Counted from the first letter of the stretch, positions 25,778 through 34,691 are shown. The stretch is 56,521 bases of DNA from an uncultured Ruminococcus sp. (GCA_905234535.1 CAJOII010000002.1:1-56521); one strand, 5' to 3'. Notes: generated by a model from the sequence alone, not told the origin. Program-made: numbers and translations.

Positions 25778-25809
25778 CAAAAAGCGCCTTCGGCGATGCC
25801 GAAAGCGCT
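25778..25809 (-). terminator. Terminator of the zinc-ribbon membrane protein gene
   Basis: On the minus strand a 12-bp stem (25783-25794 with 25798-25809) and a three-base loop are followed by a T5 run. It is back to back with the preceding plus-strand terminator. Confidence 0.85.
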
Positions 25810-25828
25810 GGTTGTTTTTCATTAGTTA

Positions 25829-26392
25829 TCAGTCGTTTGTCACATCGATGCCCATCGAGGTGTACCATTTGTCCATTAGCTTAGCGATGAAAGGAATCTT
25901 TGAGATCAGCGGGAGCTCGGTCTTTCTGCCGTTTGCCGCGTTGACGATACCGATGATCGCGACAACCAGGAAGAACACCTGCGCGAGATTCAGGATCGTG
26001 TTGAACATATGATAGACCCAGTTATGGTAGTAGAATCCGTAGTAATAGGAGCGGGTCGCAAGGTCGATCGGAAGCATGAGGATGCCCTTGGCGATGTTAT
26101 ACGCGATCTCCAGCGCGCAGAGCGTCGCGCCCTGACGAACATGAAAACGCGCGAACTTCGAAGTCTTTTTGACAAAGAACGGGATCAAGAACAGCGGGCC
26201 TAAGTAAGAGAGCCACGCGACGCCTCTGCTGGAGGCGACATCCGCTTCTTCGCTCATCGGAGCTGCCTGCGGCTGAGGAGTTGCCTGCTGAGGTGCTTCC
26301 TGCTGAGGAGCCGCGTCAACCGGTGTGCCGCACGCGCCGCAGAACTGAGCGCCGTCCTGAATTTCCTGTCCGCAATTTTTGCAAAATGCCAT
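25829..26392 (-). CDS. Zinc-ribbon membrane protein
   Basis: A 187-residue protein. The N-terminus is a zinc ribbon (CKNCGQ and CGACGT, four Cys), followed by a Pro/Gln/Ala-rich linker (about 27-48) and then a hydrophobic domain with about three to four membrane segments (LSYLGPLFLIPFF, YNIAKGILMLPI, VFFLVVAIIGIV). This resembles the DUF4870-type membrane domain often fused to zinc ribbons in Firmicutes. The ribbon would face the cytoplasm. No function is known. It stands alone, with its own terminator on the minus strand. Confidence 0.75.
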   Translation of the reverse strand: MAFCKNCGQEIQDGAQFCGACGTPVDAAPQQEAPQQATPQPQAAPMSEEADVASSRGVAWLSYLGPLFLIPFFVKKTSKFARFHVRQGATLCALEIAYNIAKGILMLPIDLATRSYYYGFYYHNWVYHMFNTILNLAQVFFLVVAIIGIVNAANGRKTELPLISKIPFIAKLMDKWYTSMGIDVTND

Positions 26393-26549
26393 TATATTTT
26401 CCTCATTTCATCTTAGATTTGCCTGATACACAGGCTCACAGTTTGTTATTATAGTACAAAAACGGGTATTCGTCAATATTTTTCTTCTTTCGCATAATAA
26501 AAAGGAGTTCAAGTCTGTCGAATTTACCGAAAGATTTGTAAAAATCATA

Positions 26550-26578
26550 TGGACACTGATACCGATTTATGATAAAAT
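26550..26578 (+). promoter_or_regulatory. Promoter of the alpha/beta hydrolase gene
   Basis: TGGACA (26550-26555), 17 bases and TAAAAT (26573-26578). Confidence 0.6.
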
Positions 26579-26612
26579 AAACTTGAAATATGCTCAACAT
26601 GAGAGGTACTCT

Positions 26613-27410
26613 ATGCGTCAGGAAACACTAAGAATCAAAAACATCGAGATGTCCTACTTTTCATTCGGTCAGGGAGCAAGGCCCATGGTGATCCTTCCGG
26701 GACTGGATACGAGAAGCGTGATGCTCTCCGCTCCGGCGGTAGAATCCGCCTACAAGATGTTCTCAAAGGACTATACCGTCTATGTCTTTGACAGAAGAGC
26801 GAATATGCCCGACAGCTACACGATCCGCAACATGGCGCGCGATACCGCGATCTGTATGCGTGAGCTGGAGCTCTTTGACGCCGATATCTTCGGCGCTTCT
26901 CAGGGCGGGATGATCGCCCAGTATATCGCGATCGACTATCCCGAGATGGTCCACGCCATGGTCTTGGGCTCAACTCTGTGCCGGACGAACCCGACCGCGG
27001 AGTCGGTGATATACGGCTGGATCGATCTTGCGTTACGCAAGAACCGCCGCGGTCTCTCCGAGGACTTCATCGATAAGCTCTACTCAAGACCCTTTGCCGA
27101 GAAATACGGCAGCGCACTGATTGCTTTGAACGATCAGGTGTCTGACCGCGATCTGCACCGCTTCATTATCTCTGCCAAGGCGATCTTCTCGTTCGACTGC
27201 TCCTATGAGCTCTCTAAGGTGCAGTGTCCCGCGCTGGTGATCGGTGTCGAAGGGGACAAGGTGGTAGGGGACAAGGGTTCCTACGATCTCGCGAGAGCGC
27301 TGTCCTCAGAACTCTATATGTACGGCAGAGAGTATGCTCACTGTGTCTTTGACGAAGCGCCGGACTACAAAGATCGGATCAAAGCGTTCTTTGAGAAAAA
27401 CGCGTTTTGA
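26613..27410 (+). CDS. Alpha/beta-hydrolase fold protein
   Basis: A 265-residue cytosolic hydrolase. The nucleophile elbow is GASQGG with Ser96; an oxyanion-type loop (MVILPGLDTRS) and the conserved VYVFDRRANMPD strand come earlier. A late His in YAHCVFDEAPD is the probable catalytic histidine. The substrate is unknown; the family includes esterases, peptidases and haloperoxidase-like enzymes. The frame is open from TTG 26583, but GAGAGGT fits the ATG at 26613. The BMP-like gene follows after 81 bases, so the two may share a transcript. Confidence 0.82.
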   Translation: MRQETLRIKNIEMSYFSFGQGARPMVILPGLDTRSVMLSAPAVESAYKMFSKDYTVYVFDRRANMPDSYTIRNMARDTAICMRELELFDADIFGASQGGMIAQYIAIDYPEMVHAMVLGSTLCRTNPTAESVIYGWIDLALRKNRRGLSEDFIDKLYSRPFAEKYGSALIALNDQVSDRDLHRFIISAKAIFSFDCSYELSKVQCPALVIGVEGDKVVGDKGSYDLARALSSELYMYGREYAHCVFDEAPDYKDRIKAFFEKNAF

Positions 27411-27491
27411 TTCTTCGTTCTGCTCTCAGAGCGTATTATCGAAGAGAGCGGAGCGAAAGAAATAATGATCAACAGACAACGAGGTGATCCT

Positions 27492-29459
27492 ATGCCTGAA
27501 TTTTACTATAAAGATGCGTTGAAGCTCGCTCAGAAAGAATACAGAGCCTGTGTTTCAAAGGGCAAGTCCCCGCTGCTTCCGGCGCTTGACGACTTCTTGG
27601 AGTCGGAGAAGACCGCGGGAGAGGTGGAGCTCGGCCTCGTGCAGATCCCCGCCGATATGATCGTCGGCACCAAAACAAGGGCGCGGGTTAACGCGTTCGC
27701 CCCGAATTTCATGCCGATACTCGAGGAGGGCACAGAATTCTCTCAGAAGTGGCAGAATCTTTGTCAGGCGCATGTGACCGAGGGCATCCGCGATCCGATC
27801 ACCGCCTATGAGTATATGAACCGCTTCTATGTCGCCGAGGGGAACAAGCGCGTCAGCGTCCTGAAGTTCTTCGGCGCGGTCAATATCGCCGCGACGGTCA
27901 CGAGGATCCTGCCCGAGAAGACCGTGGACGAGGATGTCGTGCTCTACTATGAGTTCGTCGATTTCTATAAGTACAGCAAAGTGAATTTCATCGAGTTCTC
28001 CAAGCGCGGCAGCTTTGCCGTCTTGCAGAAGCTCCTCGGAAAAGCGGCTGACGAAGAATGGAGCGAGGAGGACAGGAGAGAGTTCTCCGCTGTTTATTAT
28101 TACTTCAAGCAGGCGTATCTCGGCAGCGGGGGAGAGAAGCTCTCCTCCACCGTCGGCGACGCGATGCTCAGCTATATCAAGATCTACGGCTATCCCGAGC
28201 TGCGCTCCACCGATACCGCCGACATCAAGAAGAACCTGAGCAAGATGTGGGAAGAGGTCAAGCTGCAGGAGAACGAGGCGCCCATCGAAATCAAGTTAGA
28301 CCCCGGCGATGAGAAGAAGCAGAGCGTGATCCAGAAGGTGCTCTCGCCCTCTATTCCCGTGCTCAAGGTCGCTTTCCTCTATGACGGCACCCCCGAGAAG
28401 TCGGGCTGGGTATACGATCATGAGCGGGGCAGACGCCATGTGCAGCGGATCTTTGAGGACAGGATCGAGACCGTCGCCTATGAGAATGTGATGGACGGTG
28501 ATCCCCTCAAGGTGATCGAAGACGCGATCTCATCGGGCGCGAAGCTGATCTTTACCACCTCTCCGAGAATGCTCCAGCAAAGCCTGAGAGCCGCTGTCGA
28601 GCATCCCGATATCATCATCATGAACTGCTCTCTGAACAAATCCCACCGCTATATCCGCACCTACTACACCCGTATGTATGAGGCGAAGTTTATCTTAGGC
28701 GCGATCGCGGGCTCGCTCTCGGATTCCGGTAAGATCGGCTATGTCTGCGACTATCCGATCTTCGGTCAGATCGCGGGCATCAACGCGTTTGCCTTAGGCG
28801 CGCAGATGTCGAATCCGCGCTCAAAGATCTATCTCGAGTGGTCAGCGGTCAAAGGCGCGAAGGACGCCGCTTTGGCGCTCGCCGAGCAGGATATCCACTT
28901 CATTTCCTCTCAGGATACCGCGCGTTTCCTGGAGGATGACCGCAACACCTTCGGACTCTCTTATGTCAACAAGGACAAGAAGGACTTCCTCGCGGTCGCT
29001 GTCTATAGGTGGGGCGTCTACTATGAAGAGATCCTCAGAAGAGTGCTCAACAAGACTATCCAGGCGGAGTATGAGAGCTCCGACAAGGCGCTCAACTATT
29101 ACTTTGGGATGAGTGCGGGCGTGGTGGATGTCGAGTACTCCAAGACCCTCTCCATCGCGTCGAGACGCTTCGGCGACTTTTTAAGAGAAGGTATCATCCA
29201 CAATGTGTGTAACCCGTTCATGACCCCGATTTTCACGCAGAGCGGCGAGATCGTCGGCGAAGAGCAGCGCGCCCTGCGTCAGGAGCAGATCATCGACATG
29301 GACTATCTCGTGGAGAATGTCGTCGGTTCTATCCCGACCTATGACGAGATGACCCCGATGGGCAAGGCGACCGTCGAGATGGCGGGCGTCGAGAAGGCGC
29401 AGAGTATCGTCATCGATCCCGACGAGAAGCCCCTGCCGAAAGCCGGTGAAGAGAGATGA
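27492..29459 (+). CDS. Cytosolic BMP-family protein with ParB-like N-terminal domain
   Basis: About 655 residues. The N-terminal 110 residues contain VAEGNKRVSVLK, which matches the GxxRxxA-type motif of ParB/sulfiredoxin-like domains. The C-terminal part (about 295-560) is a BMP/PnrA-like periplasmic-binding fold: VAFLYDGTPEKSGWVYDHERGR, LIFTTSPRMLQ, AKFILGAIAGSLS and IGYVCDYPIFGQIAGINAFALGAQ. PnrA proteins are normally lipoproteins for nucleosides, but here there is no signal peptide or lipobox, so it should act inside the cell, perhaps as a nucleoside or nucleotide sensor. GAGGTG precedes the ATG at 27492; an upstream ATG at 27465 is weaker. It overlaps the phosphoesterase gene by four bases. 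Confidence 0.75.
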   Translation: MPEFYYKDALKLAQKEYRACVSKGKSPLLPALDDFLESEKTAGEVELGLVQIPADMIVGTKTRARVNAFAPNFMPILEEGTEFSQKWQNLCQAHVTEGIRDPITAYEYMNRFYVAEGNKRVSVLKFFGAVNIAATVTRILPEKTVDEDVVLYYEFVDFYKYSKVNFIEFSKRGSFAVLQKLLGKAADEEWSEEDRREFSAVYYYFKQAYLGSGGEKLSSTVGDAMLSYIKIYGYPELRSTDTADIKKNLSKMWEEVKLQENEAPIEIKLDPGDEKKQSVIQKVLSPSIPVLKVAFLYDGTPEKSGWVYDHERGRRHVQRIFEDRIETVAYENVMDGDPLKVIEDAISSGAKLIFTTSPRMLQQSLRAAVEHPDIIIMNCSLNKSHRYIRTYYTRMYEAKFILGAIAGSLSDSGKIGYVCDYPIFGQIAGINAFALGAQMSNPRSKIYLEWSAVKGAKDAALALAEQDIHFISSQDTARFLEDDRNTFGLSYVNKDKKDFLAVAVYRWGVYYEEILRRVLNKTIQAEYESSDKALNYYFGMSAGVVDVEYSKTLSIASRRFGDFLREGIIHNVCNPFMTPIFTQSGEIVGEEQRALRQEQIIDMDYLVENVVGSIPTYDEMTPMGKATVEMAGVEKAQSIVIDPDEKPLPKAGEER

Positions 29460-30046
29460 GGATATTAGCGGTAGCTGATGTCGAATCAAAGTTCTACTAC
29501 GACTTCTATACCCCCGGAAAGCTCAAGGACTTTGATCTGATCATCGCCTGCGGAGATCTCGACACCGAATATCTTGAGTTTCTTGTCACCATGGCGGGAT
29601 GCCCGCTCCTGTATGTCCACGGAAATCATGACGACCGCAACTGTCGTGAGCCCGAGGGCTGTATCTGCATCGATGATACGGTCTGTGAGGTCGGCGGGGT
29701 GCGGATCATGGGGCTCGGCGGATCATACCGCTACCGTGACGGCAAGTATATGTACAGCGAGGCGCAGATGAAGCGCAGGATCAACCGCCTGTGGTTCTCG
29801 TTGAAGAAGAGCAAGGGCGTCGATATCCTCGTGACCCACGCGCCTGCAAGACACCTAAACGACTTTGATACCCTCCCGCACAGGGGGTTCGAATGCTTCA
29901 ACGAGCTGATTGAAAAGTATAAGCCGAAGCTCTTTCTGCACGGTCACATCCATCGAAACTACGGCTCGATCCCGCAGAAGACCGTCGTTGGCGACACCGT
30001 TGTCATCAACGCGTTCGAGCACTGTGTGATCGATTATGTCAATTGA
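29456..30046 (+). CDS. Calcineurin-like metallophosphoesterase
   Basis: A 196-residue protein with the metal-binding blocks of the family: GDLDTE, GNHDDRN, THAPARH and HGHIHRN. The usual first block DxH reads ADVES, so the first histidine is missing, which may alter metal 1 binding or activity. It overlaps the preceding BMP-like gene by ATGA, so the two are translationally coupled and probably act together. The substrate is unknown; nucleotides are a reasonable guess from the partner. Confidence 0.82.
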   Translation: MRILAVADVESKFYYDFYTPGKLKDFDLIIACGDLDTEYLEFLVTMAGCPLLYVHGNHDDRNCREPEGCICIDDTVCEVGGVRIMGLGGSYRYRDGKYMYSEAQMKRRINRLWFSLKKSKGVDILVTHAPARHLNDFDTLPHRGFECFNELIEKYKPKLFLHGHIHRNYGSIPQKTVVGDTVVINAFEHCVIDYVN

Positions 30047-30061
30047 TTATTTTGCGCGAAA

Positions 30062-30098
30062 AAAGGCACCCTTTACACATAAAGGATGTCTTTCTTTG
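30062..30098. terminator. Convergent terminator
   Basis: A 14-bp stem (30062-30075 with 30080-30093, two G-T pairs) with a CACA loop, A-rich before and T-rich after, lies between convergent genes. Confidence 0.75.
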
Positions 30099-30890
30099 TT
30101 ATCTGCCAAATGTTCCGCTTAGGATTTCTATGAGCACCTCGTCCACCGAGACGACAGAGCGTTTGGCGAGATGTTTGATATCGTCTCTTGCGGTACTCAT
30201 CGAGATGCCGTATCCGACCGAAGAAAGCATCCCGATATCATTATCGCTGTCTCCGAACGCGACGACCTCTCCGCATGTGATCCTAAGCGCATCGCATAAG
30301 GCGCCGAGGGCGTCTTTCTTGTCGCTTCTCTCAGGGATGAAGTCGAGCCAGACATTCCCGCTGGTCAGCACCTTGCACCTATTACCGAGCTTTCTCTCCC
30401 AGTAGGGAGTATCAAGCTCACCGCGGCTGTTATAGAGTGCCGCCTTGAAGATATCTTCATCGATATGAAAGAGATCGTCCTTCACGCTGACCTTCGCCTT
30501 GACATTCTCCGTCATATAGGTATAGAAGGCGGGATCTTTCCGAGAGATCAGCTCGTACCCTCTGACCGATACCATGGCGTTTGAGCCGTCTCTGCTCTCG
30601 ATATCTCTGATGATCTCGAGGGCGAGATCACGGTCGAGAAAGTTCTCATAGATCGTTCTGCCCTGATAGACGCACAGCCCGCCGTTGTAGCAGATATAGG
30701 CGATCTTGTCCCGGATCGGACCGAAAAGATCATACAGATTCTCGTACTGTCTGCCGGATGCGACCGCGAAGACGATCCCCCGATCGGTGATGTCTTTGAT
30801 CAGCGAGAGCGTCTCCTGCGGGATCTCCCATCTGCCCCCTGTCAGCAGGGTGCCGTCTAAGTCGCTCGCGATGAGTTTTACAGTGTTCAT
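30099..30890 (-). CDS. HAD-family sugar phosphatase (Cof type)
   Basis: A 263-residue phosphatase of the Cof/YbjI branch. Motif I is ASDLDGTLL with the nucleophile Asp, motif II VASGR, and motif IV VAFGDSDNDIGMLS. The large cap between about residues 85 and 180 is the C2-type cap. Such enzymes dephosphorylate sugar phosphates, pyridoxal phosphate or flavin phosphates; the true substrate cannot be told. It is monocistronic and divergent from the membrane protein at 30988. Confidence 0.88.
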   Translation of the reverse strand: MNTVKLIASDLDGTLLTGGRWEIPQETLSLIKDITDRGIVFAVASGRQYENLYDLFGPIRDKIAYICYNGGLCVYQGRTIYENFLDRDLALEIIRDIESRDGSNAMVSVRGYELISRKDPAFYTYMTENVKAKVSVKDDLFHIDEDIFKAALYNSRGELDTPYWERKLGNRCKVLTSGNVWLDFIPERSDKKDALGALCDALRITCGEVVAFGDSDNDIGMLSSVGYGISMSTARDDIKHLAKRSVVSVDEVLIEILSGTFGR

Positions 30891-30917
30891 AAATATCTTC
30901 TTTCGTCAAATATACGG

Positions 30918-30946
30918 TTGAAAAATTTGTCGGTTTTCTGTATAAT
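30918..30946 (+). promoter_or_regulatory. Promoter of the HdeD-like gene
   Basis: TTGAAA (30918-30923), 17 bases and TATAAT (30941-30946). Confidence 0.7.
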
Positions 30947-30987
30947 AGTAGCAGAAAAATTTTGAAAAATCAAACAGGAGGAAATTT

Positions 30988-31542
30988 ATGAGTAAATTCA
31001 AGTTTTTCGCCCCTGCCGTATTGGTGATTCTCTTCGAGATCGCGGTCGGACTGATGCTGCTGATTGATCCCGTCGGGTTTACCAATTCGGTAGTCATCAT
31101 CCTCGGCATACTGTTCTTGGTGCTGTGTGTGATCTGTCTGATTAGCTTTATCAGAGCGAAGAAGAACGAGGAGAGCGGCACCCTGAGCCTGATCGGTGCG
31201 ATTGTTCTCTTGATCATCGGCGTGGTGTTCACCTTCTTCTCTCAGGCGATCCTCACACTGATCGTCGCCTTGTCGCTGATCTACGGCATTATTCTGTTTG
31301 TCTTCGGCATCAATAAGATCGTCTACTTCTTTGCTGCGAAGAATCAGGATATGACCGCGTCGTGGCTCAATCTTTTGGGCGGTATCCTCGCGCTGATTCT
31401 CGGCGTTGTGATCGTGATCTATCCCAAGGACGCGACCGAGGTGCTCTGGACGATTGCGGGTATCGCGATGCTCTTAGAAGCAGTGATCGATATCATCACG
31501 GTGATCCATACCGCGTCACTGATGAAAAAGGTCAATTTCTGA
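30988..31542 (+). CDS. DUF308/HdeD-like membrane protein
   Basis: A 184-residue integral membrane protein with about six hydrophobic helices arranged as repeats of the DUF308 unit (helix, short turn, helix with a Gly-rich stretch): VLVILFEIAVGLMLLIDP, VVIILGILFLVLCVICL, LSLIGAIVLLIIGVVF, LIVALSLIYGIILFVFG and later VIVIYPKDATEVLWTIAGIA. In Escherichia coli HdeD is linked to acid resistance; no role is established in Firmicutes. CAGGAGGAAATTTATG gives a strong start. The gene has its own promoter and terminator. Confidence 0.82.
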   Translation: MSKFKFFAPAVLVILFEIAVGLMLLIDPVGFTNSVVIILGILFLVLCVICLISFIRAKKNEESGTLSLIGAIVLLIIGVVFTFFSQAILTLIVALSLIYGIILFVFGINKIVYFFAAKNQDMTASWLNLLGGILALILGVVIVIYPKDATEVLWTIAGIAMLLEAVIDIITVIHTASLMKKVNF

Positions 31543-31560
31543 TTGATAAAACACAAACGG

Positions 31561-31589
31561 CGGAGGGCGCACAGCCCTCCGTTTTCTTT
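31561..31589 (+). terminator. Terminator after the HdeD-like gene
   Basis: CGGAGGGC (31561-31568) pairs with GCCCTCCG (31574-31581), followed by TTTTCTTT. Confidence 0.88.
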
Positions 31590-31617
31590 ATGTGATGAGT
31601 TAAAAGGGGAGTATATG

Positions 31618-31642
31618 GTAATTTTTCGAAAAAAGAAATTAC
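31618..31642. other. Inverted repeat upstream of the CHAP dockerin gene
   Basis: GTAATTT (31618-31624) and AAATTAC (31636-31642) form an inverted repeat across 11 bases. It lies about 40 bases before a run of overlapping TATAAT boxes (31682-31687 and 31690-31695) that supply the -10. This may be an operator. Confidence 0.35.
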
Positions 31643-31720
31643 AGTTTTGTTATAAAACTTTCCTTTTACGCATATGTATATTATAATGCTATAATAGAAA
31701 TATAATAGGAGTATGTGCCG

Positions 31721-32911
31721 ATGAGAATGTTCAAGAAATTTCTGTCATTTCTGCTCGTGTTTTGCATCACGGCGGCGACTGTCGCGATAGCGGCGTTCGC
31801 GGTGGATACCGCGGCTGATGACGGCGCTCTGTCCCTATCAGACACAGACAGCTTTATGAGCACTCCCGACGAGGCGGTGAAGCCTTCATTATCCACCGAT
31901 AATGAACCGGATCTCGCTTCGAGCTCTGCCGCGCAATATACTCCTCGTCTCACGGCTCCCGCCAAGACCAACAAGTACTATTATTCTGACGCGAATGTGT
32001 TCTACAAATACGGCTGGGGAATGCCCAACTGCACCTGTTACGCATGGGGAAGAGCGTATGAGATACTGAAGACCGCACCCTCTCTGTCGATCTACAGCGC
32101 GCACCTGTGGTATGACTATAACCGCACGAACGCGATCTATACCTACGGCCAGACGCCCAAGCTCGGCGCGATCGCGTGCTTTATCTATTCTTCGGGCGAC
32201 TCGGGTCATGTCGCGGTGGTGGAAAAGATCGAGAACAACATCATTACCTTCTCTAATTCCGCATACGGGGGAGAGAACTTCTATCTCTCGACCGCGCCCG
32301 TTACAGATCCCACCGCCGGCAGAAAGACATGGAAGTTCCAAGGATACATCTATATCGGCGACTATCAGGCTCCTCCCGCTTCACAGGATCAGCAGGCGGC
32401 CGGCGGCGATATCTACCGCATCACCTCCGAGGACGGCGTCAACCTGCGCGCCGGCGCGGGGACAAGCTATACGGTCATCGGCGCGATCCCCTTTGATAAA
32501 GAAGTAACGGTCACCAAAACCGCCAAAGCGAACGGCTATACATGGGGATATACTACCTATGAGGGGATCACCGGCTGGTTTGTTACCAATTTTGCGAAGC
32601 TCGTCAGCAAAGGCGCTTCAGAGACTCCGACAGCAGCTCCGACAGAGGCGCCCACCCAAGCGCCGACACAGGCTCCGACGGTCAAACCCACCGAAGCTCC
32701 TAAGCCGCAGGGCCCGCTTAAAGGCGACCTCGACGGCGACGGAAAGATCTCCATCGTAGACGCTACCATGATCCGCAAGATCCTCGTACACCTGATCACC
32801 CCGACCGCGTATATGAATCAGGTCGGAGATGTCGACTCGGATGGATCTATGACGATCATTGACGCAACCCGCCTGCAGAAGTATCTCGCGGGTCTGATCA
32901 AAACTCTATAA
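31721..32911 (+). CDS. Secreted CHAP-SH3 peptidoglycan hydrolase with dockerin
   Basis: A 396-residue protein. A signal peptide (about 1-30) precedes an acidic spacer and a CHAP amidase/peptidase domain (about 85-220) with catalytic Cys104 in NCTCYAWGRA and His163 in SGHVAVVE. A bacterial SH3 domain (about 230-300: VNLRAGAGTSYTVIG, GWFVTNFAKLV) should bind cell wall. After a PT-rich linker comes a C-terminal dockerin (DLDGDGKISIVDATMI and DVDSDGSMTIIDATRLQ). It should cut peptide bonds in peptidoglycan while docked on the cohesin scaffold. GTG 31715 is in frame, but AGGAG (31707-31711) fits ATG 31721. It converges with the protease gene. Confidence 0.9.
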   Translation: MRMFKKFLSFLLVFCITAATVAIAAFAVDTAADDGALSLSDTDSFMSTPDEAVKPSLSTDNEPDLASSSAAQYTPRLTAPAKTNKYYYSDANVFYKYGWGMPNCTCYAWGRAYEILKTAPSLSIYSAHLWYDYNRTNAIYTYGQTPKLGAIACFIYSSGDSGHVAVVEKIENNIITFSNSAYGGENFYLSTAPVTDPTAGRKTWKFQGYIYIGDYQAPPASQDQQAAGGDIYRITSEDGVNLRAGAGTSYTVIGAIPFDKEVTVTKTAKANGYTWGYTTYEGITGWFVTNFAKLVSKGASETPTAAPTEAPTQAPTQAPTVKPTEAPKPQGPLKGDLDGDGKISIVDATMIRKILVHLITPTAYMNQVGDVDSDGSMTIIDATRLQKYLAGLIKTL

Positions 32912-32929
32912 TCTCTTCTAAAATAAACT

Positions 32930-32963
32930 GCCCGATTCCGAACGAAAACGGAATCGGGCTTTT
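32930..32963 (+). terminator. Terminator between the two convergent dockerin genes
   Basis: GCCCGATTCCG (32930-32940) pairs with CGGAATCGGGC (32949-32959), an 11-bp perfect stem followed by TTTTG. Confidence 0.88.
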
Positions 32964-32978
32964 GTGTTATGTTTATTA

Positions 32979-34691
32979 TCAGAAGCCTGCCAAATGTCTC
33001 TGGATATAGGTGACATCAACTACAGTGACCTTGCCGTCAAGATCGTAGTCGCCGAGGGTATCCTGCTCATCCGAGAATGTCTCAAGTGCCGCGAGCATCC
33101 TCTGGATATGGGTTGCGTCAACGATGGAAAGTTTGCCGTCGTGATCGACATCTCCTGATACATATTCCGATCTCTTCGCGACCGCCTTGATGACCAGCGT
33201 GCCGCCGATCTCATCGTCGAGATAGGTCTTGTAGAAGTCCATCACATCGATGGCCTCATCCTCATAGCCTAACAGGTAGCTCTGTCTGTCTTCAGAGTCG
33301 GGGGTGAAGATATATCTGCCGCCTGAGGTGATCCACTCGCCGACGCCGACGCCGAGCACCTGAGAGGGGGCGGTTTTCTTCAGCGTGATGCCGACCGCCG
33401 CTTTACCCTCGGGAAGAACCCTGTCCTTGATATCTACACAGATAAAACCTTCATATCCTACCGTCCCCTGAGAGAGGGAGACCCATCTGTTCTTATCCGT
33501 GACCGGCGCGCCGTTCTGATCGACGGGGATATAGAAGACCGTATATTCCGCGCCCACGGTCTCAGTTTCAAAGATGATCTTATCAAGCTGTGTCATCTTA
33601 TCAGAGAAGTCAAACACATTCGAGAAGGTCAGCTCCTGTGTAGCAGGCGAGAGCTGCTCAATGAAGTCAAACTGGCAGTCGGCGCCGTATATCTCATTCT
33701 GATACATCTTGGTGTTCTCATCAACGGCCTGATAGTCCATGATCGAGAACACGGGTCCGAAGCGGTGGTCAAAGAGGTAGCGGTCTTCGTAGGAGATCCA
33801 GAAGTATCCCCGGTCGCCGAAGTACTCTCCCCAGCTGTTCTTGCACAGCCACGCGCCGTCGTTCTCGGGCATGAACACCTGTATATCATCGGGAGCGGGC
33901 TCTGTGGGGCTTTCTTCCTCGGGAACCTGAGACTCGGAATACACCTCGGTGCGGAAGTTCTCCTTCTTGTAGTTATCATCCCAGCCGATGATCTCGACCG
34001 AGTGGCCGAAGAGCTGCGCGGTCGAAAGCCCTTCCTGATAGCAGTAGTAGTTATTCTCGTTTAAGAAACCGCGGCTGTAGTGAAAGCTCGCCGCCGCGCC
34101 GCCGTTCTCTTTGACGGCGGTCTTGATCGTCTCTTTGTCGGAACCGTCGAGATAAATCACGGCGGTCGCACCGTAGAGCGGACGGTTCGGCAGTATGCTC
34201 CTGTCAAACGCCTCAAACGGCGTGTCCACGGGATACGCTTCTTCGGTGTACGCGCCCGACCACGAGGTGAGATATCCAAGCGGGATATACGGATAGCCCG
34301 CGTCGGTGTAGCCGCGCTGCCAGCCGTTCCCCTTACTGTCAGGGGTCGCCCAGTAGTTCATGTGCATGGTGGAGAGGTGAGAGATGCTTTCTCCGTTTTT
34401 CAGAAGAAGGCTCTCAAACGCCGCCTGAGAGCTGTACGCCCAGCAGGTGTTAAACTGCTGATAGAGGATGCCTGTCGTGTACCCGAGATCCTTTGAGCTG
34501 TAGGAGGAGGGGAGAGGCTCTTCGGGAGAGAGGATTGAGCCTACTTCGTCATACTCGGCGGCGACGATCGGGATCTCCATATCTGCGGCGCTTTGGGAGA
34601 GGTCGATCTCCATACCCTGTACGCCGGTGATCCCGAGAACGATCATTGAGACTGCGGTCAGCAGCGCGATCATGATTTTGAACGGTTTCAT
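32979..34691 (-). CDS. Secreted papain-family (C1A) cysteine protease with dockerin
   Basis: A 570-residue protein. A signal peptide lies at about 1-25. The protease domain shows the classical order: QQFNTCWAYS with catalytic Cys83, FGHSVEIIGWDD with His230, and KNSWGEYFGDRGYFWISY with Asn285. A beta-rich domain (about 325-495) follows. The C-terminal dockerin (about 508-570) has DVDHDGKLSIVDATHIQ and DYDLDGKVTVVDVTYIQ, without a PT linker. It is expected on the cell surface or scaffold; targets may be dietary protein, scaffold partners or competitors. The frame opens at 34718, but CAGGTG fits the ATG at 34691. It is divergent from gpr, with overlapping promoters. Confidence 0.9.
   Translation of the reverse strand: MKPFKIMIALLTAVSMIVLGITGVQGMEIDLSQSAADMEIPIVAAEYDEVGSILSPEEPLPSSYSSKDLGYTTGILYQQFNTCWAYSSQAAFESLLLKNGESISHLSTMHMNYWATPDSKGNGWQRGYTDAGYPYIPLGYLTSWSGAYTEEAYPVDTPFEAFDRSILPNRPLYGATAVIYLDGSDKETIKTAVKENGGAAASFHYSRGFLNENNYYCYQEGLSTAQLFGHSVEIIGWDDNYKKENFRTEVYSESQVPEEESPTEPAPDDIQVFMPENDGAWLCKNSWGEYFGDRGYFWISYEDRYLFDHRFGPVFSIMDYQAVDENTKMYQNEIYGADCQFDFIEQLSPATQELTFSNVFDFSDKMTQLDKIIFETETVGAEYTVFYIPVDQNGAPVTDKNRWVSLSQGTVGYEGFICVDIKDRVLPEGKAAVGITLKKTAPSQVLGVGVGEWITSGGRYIFTPDSEDRQSYLLGYEDEAIDVMDFYKTYLDDEIGGTLVIKAVAKRSEYVSGDVDHDGKLSIVDATHIQRMLAALETFSDEQDTLGDYDLDGKVTVVDVTYIQRHLAGF

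Noticed and set aside
29883-29897. GGGGGTTCGAATGC resembling a tRNA T-loop.
   Set aside because: It lies inside the phosphoesterase gene and no acceptor, D or anticodon arm can be formed around it.
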